This document shows, one piece after another, positions 1 through 12,700 of a DNA stretch of 64,000 bases. The DNA comes from Pachypanchax playfairii (lineage: Eukaryota > Chordata > Actinopteri > Cyprinodontiformes > Aplocheilidae): the NCBI GenBank assembly GCA_006937955.1, contig SSNP01000147.1:637510-701509 (forward strand), given 5' to 3'. Each line of letters begins with the position of its first letter. Position 1 is the stretch's first letter. The notes below the pieces were generated by a model. The model made no database searches. It was not told the DNA's origin and was given only the letters and a program-made list of their open reading frames with translations. A program made the translations under genes and the position numbers.

Positions 1-1000
1 TGTTCTAATAGGGCTGTTAAAGGCCTCCAGCTGATCCAAAATGCTGCTGCCAGAGTTCTGATGAGAGTTAGAAGGAGAGATCATATTTCTCCTGTTTTAG
101 CATCACTTCATTGGCTCCCTGTAAGGTCTAGAATAAAGTTTAAGGTTTTACTTTTGACGTATAAGGCCTTGAACGACCAAGCTCCATCTTATATTAAAGA
201 TCTTATTGTTCCATATGTTCCTAACAGAGCACTTCGCTCTCAGACTGCAGGTCTGCTTGTAGTTCCTAGAATTTCTAAAAGTAGAATGGGAGGAAGAGCT
301 TTTAGTTATCAGGCTCCTCTCCTGTGGAACCAGCTTCCACTTTTTATCCGTGAGGCAGACACCTTGTGTAGTTTTAAGAATAGACTTAAAACTTTCCTTT
401 TTACACAATCCTATAGTCAGAGTTAGCTTGGGTTCTCCTGAGCTTTCCCTTTAGTTATGCTGCTATAGGTTTAGACTGCCGGAGGACATACTGACCACAT
501 TTCTTCACTCTGCTGTCTTTCTTTACTCTGGCTGCCTCTGAGGAGGGTGTATCTCACATAAACAAGGGATGAAATATTCCCACCAGAACCATCAAATTGT
601 TATTGCTTTGATTGTTACTGCTGCCATTAACTGTTTCTCTGTTTATCTTTGCATAGACATGACGACTGGCCTAAATACATCTGTGTTTGTCTGTGTCTCT
701 TTCCTGTCAGCTCAGACCCCAGTCGGCTAAGGCAGAAGGCCGCCCATCCTGAGCCGGGTTCTGGTTCTGGTTCTGCTAGAGGTTTCTTCCTGTTAAAAGG
801 GAGTCGTTCCTTTCCACTGTCGCCAATTGTGCTGCTCAGGATGGGGGATTGTGCTGAAATAACAATTCAGCCCAATCGGCTGGTTCCTCAGATAGAAAAT
901 GTTTTATTATTAATTGATTGATTTTTCTGTGAAGTGCCTTGAAATGACTTTGTCATGAACTGGCGCTTTATAAATAAATAAACTTAAACTTAAACTTTCA
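1..1000 (+). mobile_element. 3' end of a CR1/L2/Rex1-type LINE in an eogt intron
   Basis: The open frame at 61-426 encodes the C-terminal tail of a non-LTR retrotransposon reverse transcriptase. Recognisable blocks are SLHWLPVRSRIKFKVLLLTY, ALRSQTAGLLVVPR and LLWNQLP, which are typical of the region after the RT domain in CR1/L2/Rex1-like LINEs of fish. The frame is open upstream to the window edge, so the element continues to the left. A 3' untranslated tail follows and ends near 1000 with a GCGCTTTATAAATAAATAAA-like tail and short A-rich repeats, as LINE 3' ends do. It lies in the intron after the first coding exon of eogt, in the opposite orientation to that gene. The family assignment is from remembered motifs; the exact clade is uncertain. 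Confidence 0.8.
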
Positions 1001-1301
1001 CAAATGTCTTGCTTCACAGTCTGCATGCCTGAGTGCTTGACTTTATACACCTGTGGCCAGGCCAAGTGATTAGGACACCTGATTCTGATCATTTGAATGG
1101 GTGAGTGAATACTTTTGGTAATATAGTGTATAATGTCCCATGACTTTTATTAGCTACAAACAAAATATAATATTTTCTTTGCAGAATAAACCAGAATAAT
1201 CACAAAATTAAAACCATTGAGGGTCAAATCAACATTACATTGCTTAACGTTGGAAAAACAATTTAAAGCATGATAATTAAAGTTACAGAGTTGTATCTCA
1301 C

Positions 1302-1499
1302 TTTAAAGGGGCAGAGCGGATCCAGGCGGCATAACTTGGCGATCCTCTTGTTGTTGTTGAGGAAATAGGGTACGTGCTCCGGCGGCAGGGAGATCCTGCT
1401 GTAGTTTAGCAGCTGCGCGGCTGGTTTGTTGTTAATAATCTCCTCAGTGGTGACAAGAGAAAAAGAAAAAACTATGCCTAGTGCTACCAAGAGCAGCAT
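1302..1499 (-). CDS. eogt: EOGT, first coding exon (EGF-domain O-GlcNAc transferase, N-terminal 66 aa)
   Basis: EOGT is the ER-resident enzyme that adds O-linked GlcNAc to EGF repeats of secreted and membrane proteins, Notch included. Only the first coding exon is here. It runs from ATG at 1499 to AAA at 1302, followed by donor GTGAGAT. The 66 residues start with a hydrophobic signal peptide (about 1-18). They then contain SLPPEHVPYFLNNN and CRLDPLCPFK, which match the EOGT N-terminus as I remember it (LPEEHIPFFLHNN, CRKDSLCPYK). An N-Y-S sequon lies at residues 32-34. The catalytic domain is beyond the left edge. A 5'UTR part at 1500-1542 follows the acceptor CTCACAG and has no upstream ATG before the chosen start. 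The next gene on the same strand is tmf1, as in human. Confidence 0.85.
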
Positions 1500-1542
1500 A
1501 GTCAGGGAGGCACTTGAAATGGTCGTCTCTCTTCACAGAACT

Positions 1543-2835
1543 CTGTGAGAAGAGAAGAGGCACAGACTCAGTCATCTGGCTTGAAAGCCTAACACCACAG
1601 TACAAAAGCATGTGGGCACAAGCAGGCGTGTGGGAACACAGCTCAAGGCTGACGGGATCTCCTCATAAGGATAAATTTTATAGCAGGAAATAACGCTGAC
1701 CTTTTTCCTGCTCTTGCCCAAACATTCATAATCATTCCTTTAAGATGAACACTGCTGGCTGCTATTAATGTCACATACAACAAAATCCTAAGAAGAGCTT
1801 TAAATAAGTGTTGGTACTCACAGAAAAACTTTTTTTTTTTTCACAAATCAAATCATGTTGTTAAAGGTGTGTATGTGCTTCACATTCTGTTCTCATATCA
1901 TTGACTGATGATTGAACGTTAAAGCAGTAACTGTTTGTGTTTCGGAACAATGGCCCGAAACGTTTTTAAAGGAAGGAAATAACAGGAAACTTTGCAACGC
2001 AAGCTCAGAAACAACAAGTGGAAAAAGATTCAGGTCAAACATCCCTCATGTTCTCAGATAAACCTAAAGAAAGTCACTTATAAAGAACAATAATATTTGA
2101 CTCCAGCATTATATCCAGTCTATTGTTGAGTTATTGTTATTGTATTATTGTTGAGTTTAGCATGTTTCACAATTTTCCTCTAAACGCTCAAATTTTCCTT
2201 TTATACTTGGAATTTATGACTTTTTCATCTGTTTTAATGTAAGATTGTACAGACTATTTTACCTCTTGCCTTTTGCACTTTTTTTTTTACTGCAGTGGCA
2301 GAATTTTTACCCTCAGGGGATCAATAAAGCATCTCATTATGACTGTGGTTTATTCAACTGCTGTTTCCTTCATTCCTTTAAAAAACAGGAAGATTATTTA
2401 ACCACAAATTCTTCTCGATGTTTTTAACACCTTCTATTTTTTTTATCTTTGATTCCAGAGAACCAGAAAGACAGATAATTCACTTAGACGTTACAGGCAG
2501 AATTCAATATTTTGAGAATTTGTTTTAAACTTTGTCAGTAGCAGGATAATCCAGTGGTAATAAAATTGGGATTATTGCATCAAATCACGGTAATAAAACT
2601 GAATTTACACTTTCTTCATTGAGAAACACTAAGTTGAAAGAAATACTTATGAACACTGACGAATGTTTTTGCAGTAATTGTTCCTAAACCGATAGAGCTG
2701 TTCACATTTATTTACGCTGTGTGAAGCTGAAGCATCACAAAAACAAACACTTCCGGTATGATTCTCAACAACACTCAACTATAAGCAGTTTTCAGTAAAT
2801 AAATCCAAAGAGAGTTTTAAGGAGAAAAGGTTTAC
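1543..2835 (-). other. predicted 5'UTR intron of eogt; no other gene seen
   Basis: AT-rich sequence between the predicted non-coding exon and the coding exon of eogt. I see no coding exon, RNA gene or clear transposon in it. A 60-codon frame at 2245-2427 has no recognisable content. Confidence 0.4.
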
Positions 2836-2900
2836 CTAAAAGAACAGGCAGCTCTCTCACACTGAAGAAACGATGTAACCGGTGGTCGCCATAACACCGG
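2836..2900 (-). other. eogt: predicted non-coding first exon and promoter area of eogt
   Basis: On the minus strand the sequence CTTTTAG followed by GTAAAC at 2836/2835 is a good donor. It could pair with the acceptor CTCACAG at 1543, just before the coding exon. ETS-type motifs ACCGGAAAT (near 2895-2903) and ACCGGAAGT (2749-2757) lie close by, as is common in promoters of broadly expressed genes. The 5' limit at about 2900 is a guess. This is inference only; no transcript evidence is visible. Confidence 0.4.
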
Positions 2901-3788
2901 AAATCTGACTTATTAACGAATGGTGCTGTTTATCTGCAGCCACCAGAGGGCGCTACGCTGCGTGTTTATGTACTGACTGAGTCTCTTCTCAAAGATTTAT
3001 CATTCTTATCTTTTATTTAAACATTACGTGAGCAAATAAATTACAAAATTCAACCAACGTCAGTTACTTAAGCTTGAAAATATGAATTTCAATCATCTAT
3101 TTTAATCTTACAAGTATGAAATTGCTCATTTTCTTGTTTAATTATATGCAATTGGATCATTTTATTATTTTTTAAGTAAAAATTTAAAGCTTTAAACCTG
3201 TGAGATACAGTAAAGTAATAGTGACATGTTCGTAACCACCCAAACATAATTTATTAACTTTACACATATGTACAGTTTAATACCCAACCTTCAAGACCTT
3301 ATTCATAGATTACCCTCAGGTCTGGGACATACTTTGTGATTAATACAGTGTTAAGAATACAAACATTACTTTGTGTAATAGCTTTGTTTAATATACATTT
3401 CTTAAATCAATCTGAATGTGATTTAAACAATGAATTGATTTGTACAGTGCAAAAGTCCCTCCCCACTTATACAGTGAAATACTCACTATACATCAAGGGT
3501 TTAATCATCAGAAATATCTAAAACAATATCCCAAAACTTTAAACAAATGTTTATTAAAAACTCACCAAGCTTCATAATGATTCAGTAGTATCATTATGTT
3601 TGAACAATCTCAACGTAGATAAAGTGTTTGATGATCAACATGAACAAAAAAGTTTTAACTACTTCTTCTTCACAGTGATTCAGTTAAAATGTTTGTCCTC
3701 TTCCATTCTATGAACATCTTTGTGGATAAAACTATCAACTGATTTATGCCCCAAAAGAAAAAGAAAAAAAACTGTGGGTTAAACCAGT
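2901..3788. other. tmf1 3'UTR and short intergenic gap to eogt
   Basis: This stretch separates the tmf1 stop (3789) from the predicted start of eogt. On the minus strand an AATAAA signal occurs at 3550-3555, about 235 bases after the tmf1 stop, and is a reasonable poly(A) signal for tmf1. The two genes are therefore arranged head to tail with under 1 kb between them. I see no other gene here. Confidence 0.45.
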
Positions 3789-6700
3789 TTATTTCTGATT
3801 CTTCAGCAACTCGTCAATCTGTGTTTTATACATATTTTTGACATCTTCTAGGTCCAGTCTCAGCTCCTCTGCCTCCTCAGCCTTTTCTCCGTACATCTGC
3901 AGGATCGTGTTGTGCCTCTGCTCCAGGTCCTGCAATGAAAAACATCACATTACAAAATAACCTCACAAATCTAAAACCTTGAAAGTTGAAGTAGAATTTC
4001 CAAAGTCATGTTCTGGTGTTAAAAACCAGCAGACTGAGGTTGCATTTATTTTCTAAGATCTTGAATTATAATGTTGTATCATTGTTTGTTCTCGTACCTT
4101 CAGCTGAATTCTGAGCTTGGGGATTTCCTTCACATTCTCCTCCATGTCATCGTTTTGATTTGTGAGTCGAACCAGCTCTTCTGCCATCACAGAGCGACTC
4201 CTTTCCAAATTGGCAATCTCAAGCTTAAAAAAAATTCAAAAGTTGCTTTGAATGCTAGTACACAGCTTCTCATGTGACATTATAAAACCTCATCACTAAG
4301 AACCTTCCAGTATTCTACCTGCAGCTGTGCGATTTCTCCTTCTCTCAGTTTGAGTTGAGACTGGAGGTTCTCCATGATGCTGGAGCCTCCAGACAACCGA
4401 GCAGCTTCGTACAGGTTGGTTCCACTCATGGACATGGTCATCGTTCCCAGCGAGTGGTCTAAAGAGTCGTCCTGTGGAAAAATAAAAACATTTAAAACCA
4501 GTTAACGTCTACAAACACAGATTTAGTCTTTTTTCATAGTAAGAAATAAATCCAAACTCAATGAGGACAGCGGTGTGCACCTGAGACAGAACAGAGGTGT
4601 GCAGACCAGCATTTTCTGCCCCGCTGATGGAGCTGGAGCGGGACAGGGAGGGGGTGGAGGATGTCGGGGGTTCTCCAACAGACTGCATCACAGCCTTTCG
4701 TTCCTGGTTAGAAAGAATACAGATTTAGACTAAATGACACAAAGTTTTAGATATTTGTGTAAATGAAACAATATTTATTTATTTTTCTATAAACTTTTTA
4801 TACTAAATGATGATAAACTAGAACCTTTTCCTTCAGGGCTTCTTGTGCCAAGTAGAATTTCTTCTTCTCCTGCTCCACCTTCATCTTCTCCATCTCAAGC
4901 TGGTTGGTCAACAACAGCTGGTAAAATCAGCAGGAAGATTCAGACAGGAAGTTGTTTTATACAGAATAACAAGCAAAATAACAGGAAATACGCTACCTTC
5001 TCTTTTTTGGCTTCATCTAGCATGCGACTGTGCTCTCCTCGTAGGTTTGTCAACTCTGCATGCTCCCTATATGAAAACAAAATTTAACATTATCAAACAA
5101 TGTAACATGATTTTCCACCGGTGCAACTGTGACACAAAGAAATCTTCTTCCGCTGCTTTTTTCTCTCAAGCTGTCTGAAAGTTAAACAATGTCATGGTTT
5201 AATCATCATAATTACATTTTTACAGGTAGTTTTCTTTTATGTGAATATGAAAGAAAAAAAAAACAGGAAATCTTTGATCAAAAAGAGCCGAGCCAGCCAG
5301 GAGTCGAACCTAGAATCTTCTGATCCGTAGTCAGACGCGTTATCCATTGCGCCACTGGCCCTGCTGCTAAGCTCTGCCTCCACACAGCAGATAAAGCAGT
5401 GAGACAAAAGCCACGTGGCTGAGCACGAGGGTTTCTGCTAGGGGGAGGGGGGGTGGGGGATGGGGGAGGTGCTGCAGTGGTTTCACAGCTTCTCCCAAAC
5501 AAGTGAACACAAATAATCCAGGGAGGACCAATAGCAGAGCTGTGGCTTCCTGAACCCATGAGCAAGTTTTCTCCCTCACATTAACATCTTGTGCCACATT
5601 TTCCTTTTTATTCTCTGAAGTATCTAAAATCCAACTGAAACTGCTGCAGATGTTTGTCTTTTTGTCTATTCTGTAGTGAAAACACCAGAGCTGATCTGTA
5701 TTTAGATGCTGTTTTATGATTGGATAATTCACGGTTCAGTCTGAAGGGAAAATATTTAGAACAAAGGAAAAACTACCAATATTCAACGATAAACTGTAGA
5801 AATAAAGAAATAAACAGTGGCATCAGATGCTTTCAGAGGGTTTACTTTGAGAAAATGTCATTTTTCTGATTTATTTTTATTAATATTTACAGGACATATG
5901 TATTTAAAAACAAATTTGGAAGATCCCAAAATAAAGTATTTAAAAAACAAGTGAGTATCCTTTTACCAGAATTTATGGGAATAAAACGGCCAAGACTAGA
6001 AAATGTTTACATGTAAGTCAGAACAGCAACTAAAGCAGAGAAAAATCCTGTTTTAGTCAAATATTTAATATTTTATATCAGTGTCACTTACCAAATACTA
6101 CATCCTCCTAGTTACTGTTATGTGTTTTTAAAGAGGCCTTTTCATACAAATGTCATGACCTTGTAGTTATTTCTTAAGTATTAACCTGTAATAAGAAACA
6201 TTTTATATCTAAAAAACATCAGGAAACACTGATTAACAGACCTTTCAATCTATCTGTGTCAGGATTCGTCAGGCTTTGGGCTGCAACTCATCAATATTCA
6301 TTATGTGAATTTGCTGGACTCTGATTGGCTAACAAACTAGCCTATGAGAGCAAGGTATACTGTTTCCTGCCCCGCTGCGCATGGTAACAGCCATGTACTC
6401 TCTTCCTGTTTGCTACATCTTATGCTAACAGCTTTTAGCCAGCAGCATGCTAGGCGTGGTTTCAACTGCAGGAGCTGATAAATACTAACGAACAAAGGAG
6501 TTGTGATGAAACAGATACAGGCCGTTAGAACTCGGGTTTTATCACCACCTGCGTAGTTTGAGAGATTAAAACTGAAAGAGAAGTTGTTGACCTGTTTTCA
6601 CCCACTATGAAGGTAAGAACACCTGTGGAGCTAAAATATTCAACAGAAACTTCAGAAATTTCGTTTTTAATGGAAGGGTCTCTTGAATGGATGAGTGCAC

Positions 6701-9700
6701 ATCTTCACTCTAACAGATTTTCACCCCTTTCACTTACCTGCTGCTCTCATCCTCCAGTTTCTCTCTCTTGCTTTTTTCAGCTTCCAGCTGTGCCAAGAGT
6801 TTTGCTTTTTCCTGGCGGATCAGCAGATTCTGAGATTCTAGGGAGGCCAGCTGGGACTTGATGGATAACAGTTCCTCTGTTGCAGATCGCTCCTTCTCCA
6901 CAGCAACAGCCAGCTGAACTTGGGCTTCAGCTGTTGAGAAAAAGGACACGCGTCAATCATTGGAGGTTTTAAAAAAAAGAAAGAAAGAAAGAAAAAAAAG
7001 CAACTGGACATATATATTTAAAGTTTTTGATGTTGGTTCAATTCTCATCTGAGAAGCTTCATCGGTTCAAAATAAAAAGAGGAGAATTTCCACTCTGGGC
7101 TTCAGTGAAGTGGCTTGTTGCTCACCATCTGGTCACATGCCTGAAGGTGTGAATTGTTATGAAACTGTCTGAGGACCTAATTCAGAGCTGTATCATAGAT
7201 TCTTGAGACATGAAACCCGAAGCCGCCTCTGTGTAAAGATGGTTTCTTTCACTTCACCCTCAAACCTTCAATCTCTTCTGTAACTATTACTGTCCTCTAA
7301 AGAGTGTCTGTCCATTAGATGCAGGTGGACTACAGAGTCTTGACATAAGGAGTTGGTTCTCCTGAGCTGATGTTCTGAACACTCCTCACTACATTAATAC
7401 TCCTACATTACAGCTCCTGTTTGGGGGTTTTATCATTTGGATGAACCAATTTTTGTCTGAGGTTGTTGGTTTGAAAGTTTATCTTGATTTTGTGTCCTGA
7501 AAAAAAAATTCCTCTTGGTTTTTCAGACACTCCTGCCACAAACTGAATGACAATGTTTTTGCCTCTGTTATAACTTTCTTTCAAATCTATTGAGTTTCCT
7601 TGTTGGTATAAAGAAATTATAGTTTTGGTATCTGCAGGTTTGGAGAGTTTTCTTGATGCGTCTCTGTTTCTTTTCTTTATGTGTCTTAGTGGGAACATTT
7701 TAAACCCAATGATTGGAATGATGACAGTTTATGAGTGAAACATCTTCATGAATCATTAGAAAAAAAATCAATTTACCTTTTTTTGGACCTACCAGGATTA
7801 CTATAATTATGTTTTTAATGTTAGTTTTTACTAGCTTAACATACAGCTGAGTTCTGGCATCTCACCTAGCCTGTCAGAAAAGGTCTTCTCTAGCTTTTCC
7901 CAGGATGCAGTTTGTCCACCAAGTGAAGCCTGTAAGTTCTCAATTTGTCGCAGTAAGGGTCGTGTAGCAGAGGTAACACTCTGACTCAGCTCCTGGTTCC
8001 TCGTCTCTGCCTCTTGCAGCCTCTGCAAGGTGACAAAAATGTAGAACATATATTAAAACTAAACCATTCTCTCAGATACAAACACTGAATATTTATGTCT
8101 CTTATTAAAAAATCTAATTTACTCATTTACTCAAGTTTTCGGTTACCTGCTGAAGCTCACTGATCTCCTCTCTCAGATAATCTTCTTTTCTCGCCTGCTG
8201 TTGCTCGGCCCTCTGCAGGGCAACCCTCAGGTCAGCCACCTGCACACAACCATAGGAGCATATCGTTCAATGAAGGGGGAAAAAGTTGAATTTCAGAGCA
8301 GGTCATCTACAATCTGATAAATTGGAAAAGACCATCACACTGTGATTGATGCTGGTGTGTCTGTGTGATCAGCTGTGTGTGTCAAATCAGAAAAAGGTGC
8401 TTCAATATGTCGCTGGTAGTGAGAAGGACTAATAAAACTGGGAAAGTGTTTTATAGAGAGATGCATGTCTTGTGACATTGTGTCAATACGTCATGTCAAA
8501 TGTTCTATATTCAGAATGAATGAAAGAGTAACGTTTTGAAACGATGGCTGATCTGTTACCTGATTGGCCAGTGCTTCCTGTTGAATCCTGGCCTCCTCCT
8601 GAACCTTCTCCAGAGCGACACTCAGCTGCTCTTTGGCCTGCGTTTCTCTGCTCAACGCTGCTTCTTCAGCTTCACTGACTCTGCTGGCGTTTGATTTGTG
8701 AAGTTCAGCCAGCTCCCTGACAACAGATATGCAAACAACCATCACCATATTATAAACCTACTGTCCTCCAGTCCTCACATAAAACATGCTTTCAAACTAG
8801 TGTTTCTCCTCTGTGCACCCAAAATTTGCACTAAAGAAGTGTTTACTTTTGTTTGGACCCCCCCCAAGAAAGCTCCTGCTATCAAAGGAGTCTGACGATC
8901 TATACAACCTGTTCTCAACTTAGAAAATCAGAATTAAAAATAAAAACGTGGAAAAAGATTCCCAAATGTATTTTAAAACAAATAAGTGTTTAGCTTAACG
9001 CCTGCAGTCAGACAGTTTCATGCTGGTCCAGATTTTGTAAAAAGACGATAACAAAGAAACTGAAACTCCGACTGCTACTCAGTGTAATATGGCGACGGAT
9101 GGAGCCGCTCCTCTTCATGCAAACACAAACACAGCTGTTCCCTTTCACATGCTGTCATTACAAATGTATCATTATCTGATGCAAAGAAACACAGATGACT
9201 CTAAGCTGGTTATTCATTCTCTTTCCTTAATAATTATTTGTTGTGGTATCTCAATGCTCACTCGTTTGGACTCCTGCTGGAGGTTTCACACATTCCTAAT
9301 CCTACGTTTAAAGATCTGAGCAGGTTCCCATAAATCATCACGTTCATAACTGAATGTTAAACCTTCAAAGACTCAAATGTCAAGCAGCTCCAATTAAACA
9401 AGAATTCCAGATCCACCGAAACGCTGTTTTTCAACAGTGTTTGTGGCAGGTGAGCAACAAATTTTCCCTCCAGGACAGATCGTCTCGTTTAAGGAGGAAA
9501 AAAAATCATGATTATTTTGTTCAAAATTGAAATCACTAAAATTTTAAAACAAAGGACGTCAAAATACAAGCATGCTTGAAAAGAGGAATGCGGAAAAAAG
9601 AAAAATCAGTTTTTGTCTATGACATTATTTCTGCGATTGTGTGGACCTGTTATAGAAAGACAACTATGCATTTCTCACATGACAAGCAGCCGGTGGGCCT

Positions 9701-12700
9701 CCAGAAGAACCCCTGACTGTTCTACAGCCCTTCACAGTACAACCTGCTACTACTGCAACATTTGTCACATAGAACGTGCAGCTGCAAAGATCCAAATTAA
9801 AATTCATAGCTAATTAAATATGTTTCTTTTGGCTGCAGACACAGCCGAAGCATGTCGACAGAAACAAGGTAAAAATAAAAAACACCTCATAATTTGTATG
9901 AGGCAAAAGAAACGTGTTTAATTAGTTCAAAATATGGACAACCTAAGCTTTTCCAGGCACTACATTTAACACTGCAACTCATTAACAACTGGTGGAAAAC
10001 CAATGCCAACAACCATCTTTAAATATGCACTGAACAATGTGCATGTATGACATTTGAATGCACAGACAGAGTAGATAACCCTCAGGTATATCTGGTGTTT
10101 ATTATCCAACAACAGTGTGTTGCAGTATTTACTTATAGGAGTTGTCGAGGGCCGACTGAAGGCTCCTGTTTTTCTCTTGCAGCTCCTCTGAATCCATTTG
10201 CAGTTTGCTCAGATCCTTCTCCTGCTGTTCCACCACTGCATTCAGCTTCTTGATGTTCTCTCTGTGCTGTTTCTCCACCTCTTCCTTCCCATCTAGAACC
10301 TGCAGACATTAATCCAGCAGTTAAACTTACATTAAACAGCATTAGTAGTAGTAGTAGTAGTAGTAGTTTATTTGAACACTATAACAAACAAAAATGAAAA
10401 TACAAGGGCCCACCCGATATGGATTTTTGATACCGATATAAAGACTTTAGAGCAGGCCGATAGCCGATATAATGGCCGATAAATCCATCCACCAGAAAAA
10501 ATTTCAAAAATATTACTGAAAGCTAAAACACTGCGTTCTAAGCTCATTCTTAAACTCATGTCTACCTGTTAGACACCATGAACTATCTGACTTATTGACT
10601 GATTCCAAAAAATGTAAATAATAGACAAGTTTATCTATTTTATGAACATTTATTTACATTTTTAACTGGACATTCTCATTAATGGAGATGCAGAAACACA
10701 TATGACAAAAATAAATCAATAAAAAGTATCGGAAAATATTGGCAATTTTTTAACGATAGCCGATATCACCCTGGACCCCAATATCGGCCGATAATATCGG
10801 TCAGGCCCTAGAAAATAATAATTTAAAAAAGTGACAAGCACACAAATAACATTTCATTTTTAATGCATAGCACTAGAACAAAATACTGTTAAATGTTCAA
10901 AAGGCAGTAGGAAAAAGCAAAGCTTATTTTGATCCTACTCCTCTTTTACATCATATATTATCATTCGACTATGCCATAAGCCAATAACATGTGCTCCATA
11001 AGAAGCTATTCAGGTGAAGAACAACAAAGAAACATTGAAAAACCAACTTTAAAATTAACCTGGAAAATGTGGTGCTTTCCATCTACGTATGTGGGAAACA
11101 TTACTATAAAGAAAAGAATCGACCATGATGTTTAAAAACTATTAGTTAACTCTTAAACTGATATGACAAGAGTGTCCTAAGAGTTTTTCTTGAAAAAAGG
11201 CAACTAGACTTGTTCTTCTTGATTTCCAAAAAGGTTTCTACAGTTCTGATCAAGGATTGGAAGTTTCAGGTTTACAAGTCATTGTTGGAACAAAGACACA
11301 GAAAGAGTCATAACACCTGGGTGTGTCAATGATCCATGTGACTTTAACAACCTGTGTTTATTTCTTTCTTCCAACAACAGCAACTTATAAAACCAAGACA
11401 TCTGATCCAGGATCCAACCTGAAAAAGCTTTCTGGTTGAAAGAAAAACAAATCCAGTTGCCTTTTTAAGGAACAACTCCTAGGATATGAGAAGAACACCA
11501 TTGTTTCTGACACCATGATGGATTCTGACCTGCTGCAGGTGTCGGAGCTCCTCATCCTGCTCCTTGATTTTCTTCTGCTGCTTAGCAGTCTTTGTGTCGC
11601 TCTCCTTTTCCTTCACACGCAGTTTCTTGATGATGTTACTTTGCTGCAGCTGCTGTTTTGACAGCTTTTCACCTAAGAGTAACAGAAATAAACCACTGAT
11701 GTCATAGAAAGTCACCAGCTGTAAATTTATGAGCTATTCACACATGTTGCTGGAGTCACTACTGGTGTCTTTGTCCTCTCCATTTAAAAATAATAATAAA
11801 TAATAGGGCCGGGACTCGATTAAAAATTTTAATCTAATTAATTAGAGGCTTTGTAATTAATTAATCAAAATTAATCGCATTTTAATCACATATAAATATT
11901 TGACCAGAGAACAGTGAGAATTTTTTTCAAACAGATTTTTAGTATACCATTGAATCATGACTGAATACACATAAGCTTAAGCAACAAAATATAGTTTATT
12001 TTTGTTCAACCAAGTCCAACAGACCAGTGCATTAAGTGTAGAAAATGTCTACACTTGTACTTGGAGTCGGGCTAACGTCCACGCTAGCTGCTATATGTTT
12101 AACATTGAGGTGATACTTCAGGCCCGATGTGCTGCGGTGATGTGCAAATTCCTTGCTGCATAGCTTGCACACATGCTCTTATCCACGCTTCCATCCAGTC
12201 ATTTTTTATAACAAAACTTCCCATCCACGGGGCCAATCAAAGCAGTCGCTTCTTCATTCATGTTCACTGTGGTTTGTTGTCCTAAATAATGAACGCTGGT
12301 AGGTGCTCCAGTATAATCGGTCCGCTGAAACTCATGAGAGATGTTCTGCGGTGCTTAAATAAGTGCGATTAAAATGCGTTAAAAAAATTAACGCGTTATT
12401 TTTGTGTAATTAATTAATCTTAATTAACGCGTTAAAGTCCCGGCCCTAATAAATACATGTTTTTTAATGTTTCCAGAGGGATTGCATATGGCCTGTTAGC
12501 TTTTATATACTTAAAGTAGTGTGTCTTTAAATGGGATATTAAGTAACAGTAATCTTTTAGATTTATTAAACTGAGGCATATTATATCTAGAACTTTAAAA
12601 TTGGTGGAGGGATGAGTTGCTGCTATAAATTAAATACTATTCTCGGCAGGTTAATGAAATGTTTCAGTATAAATCTCTCAGTGATTAAAGTCTGATGAAA

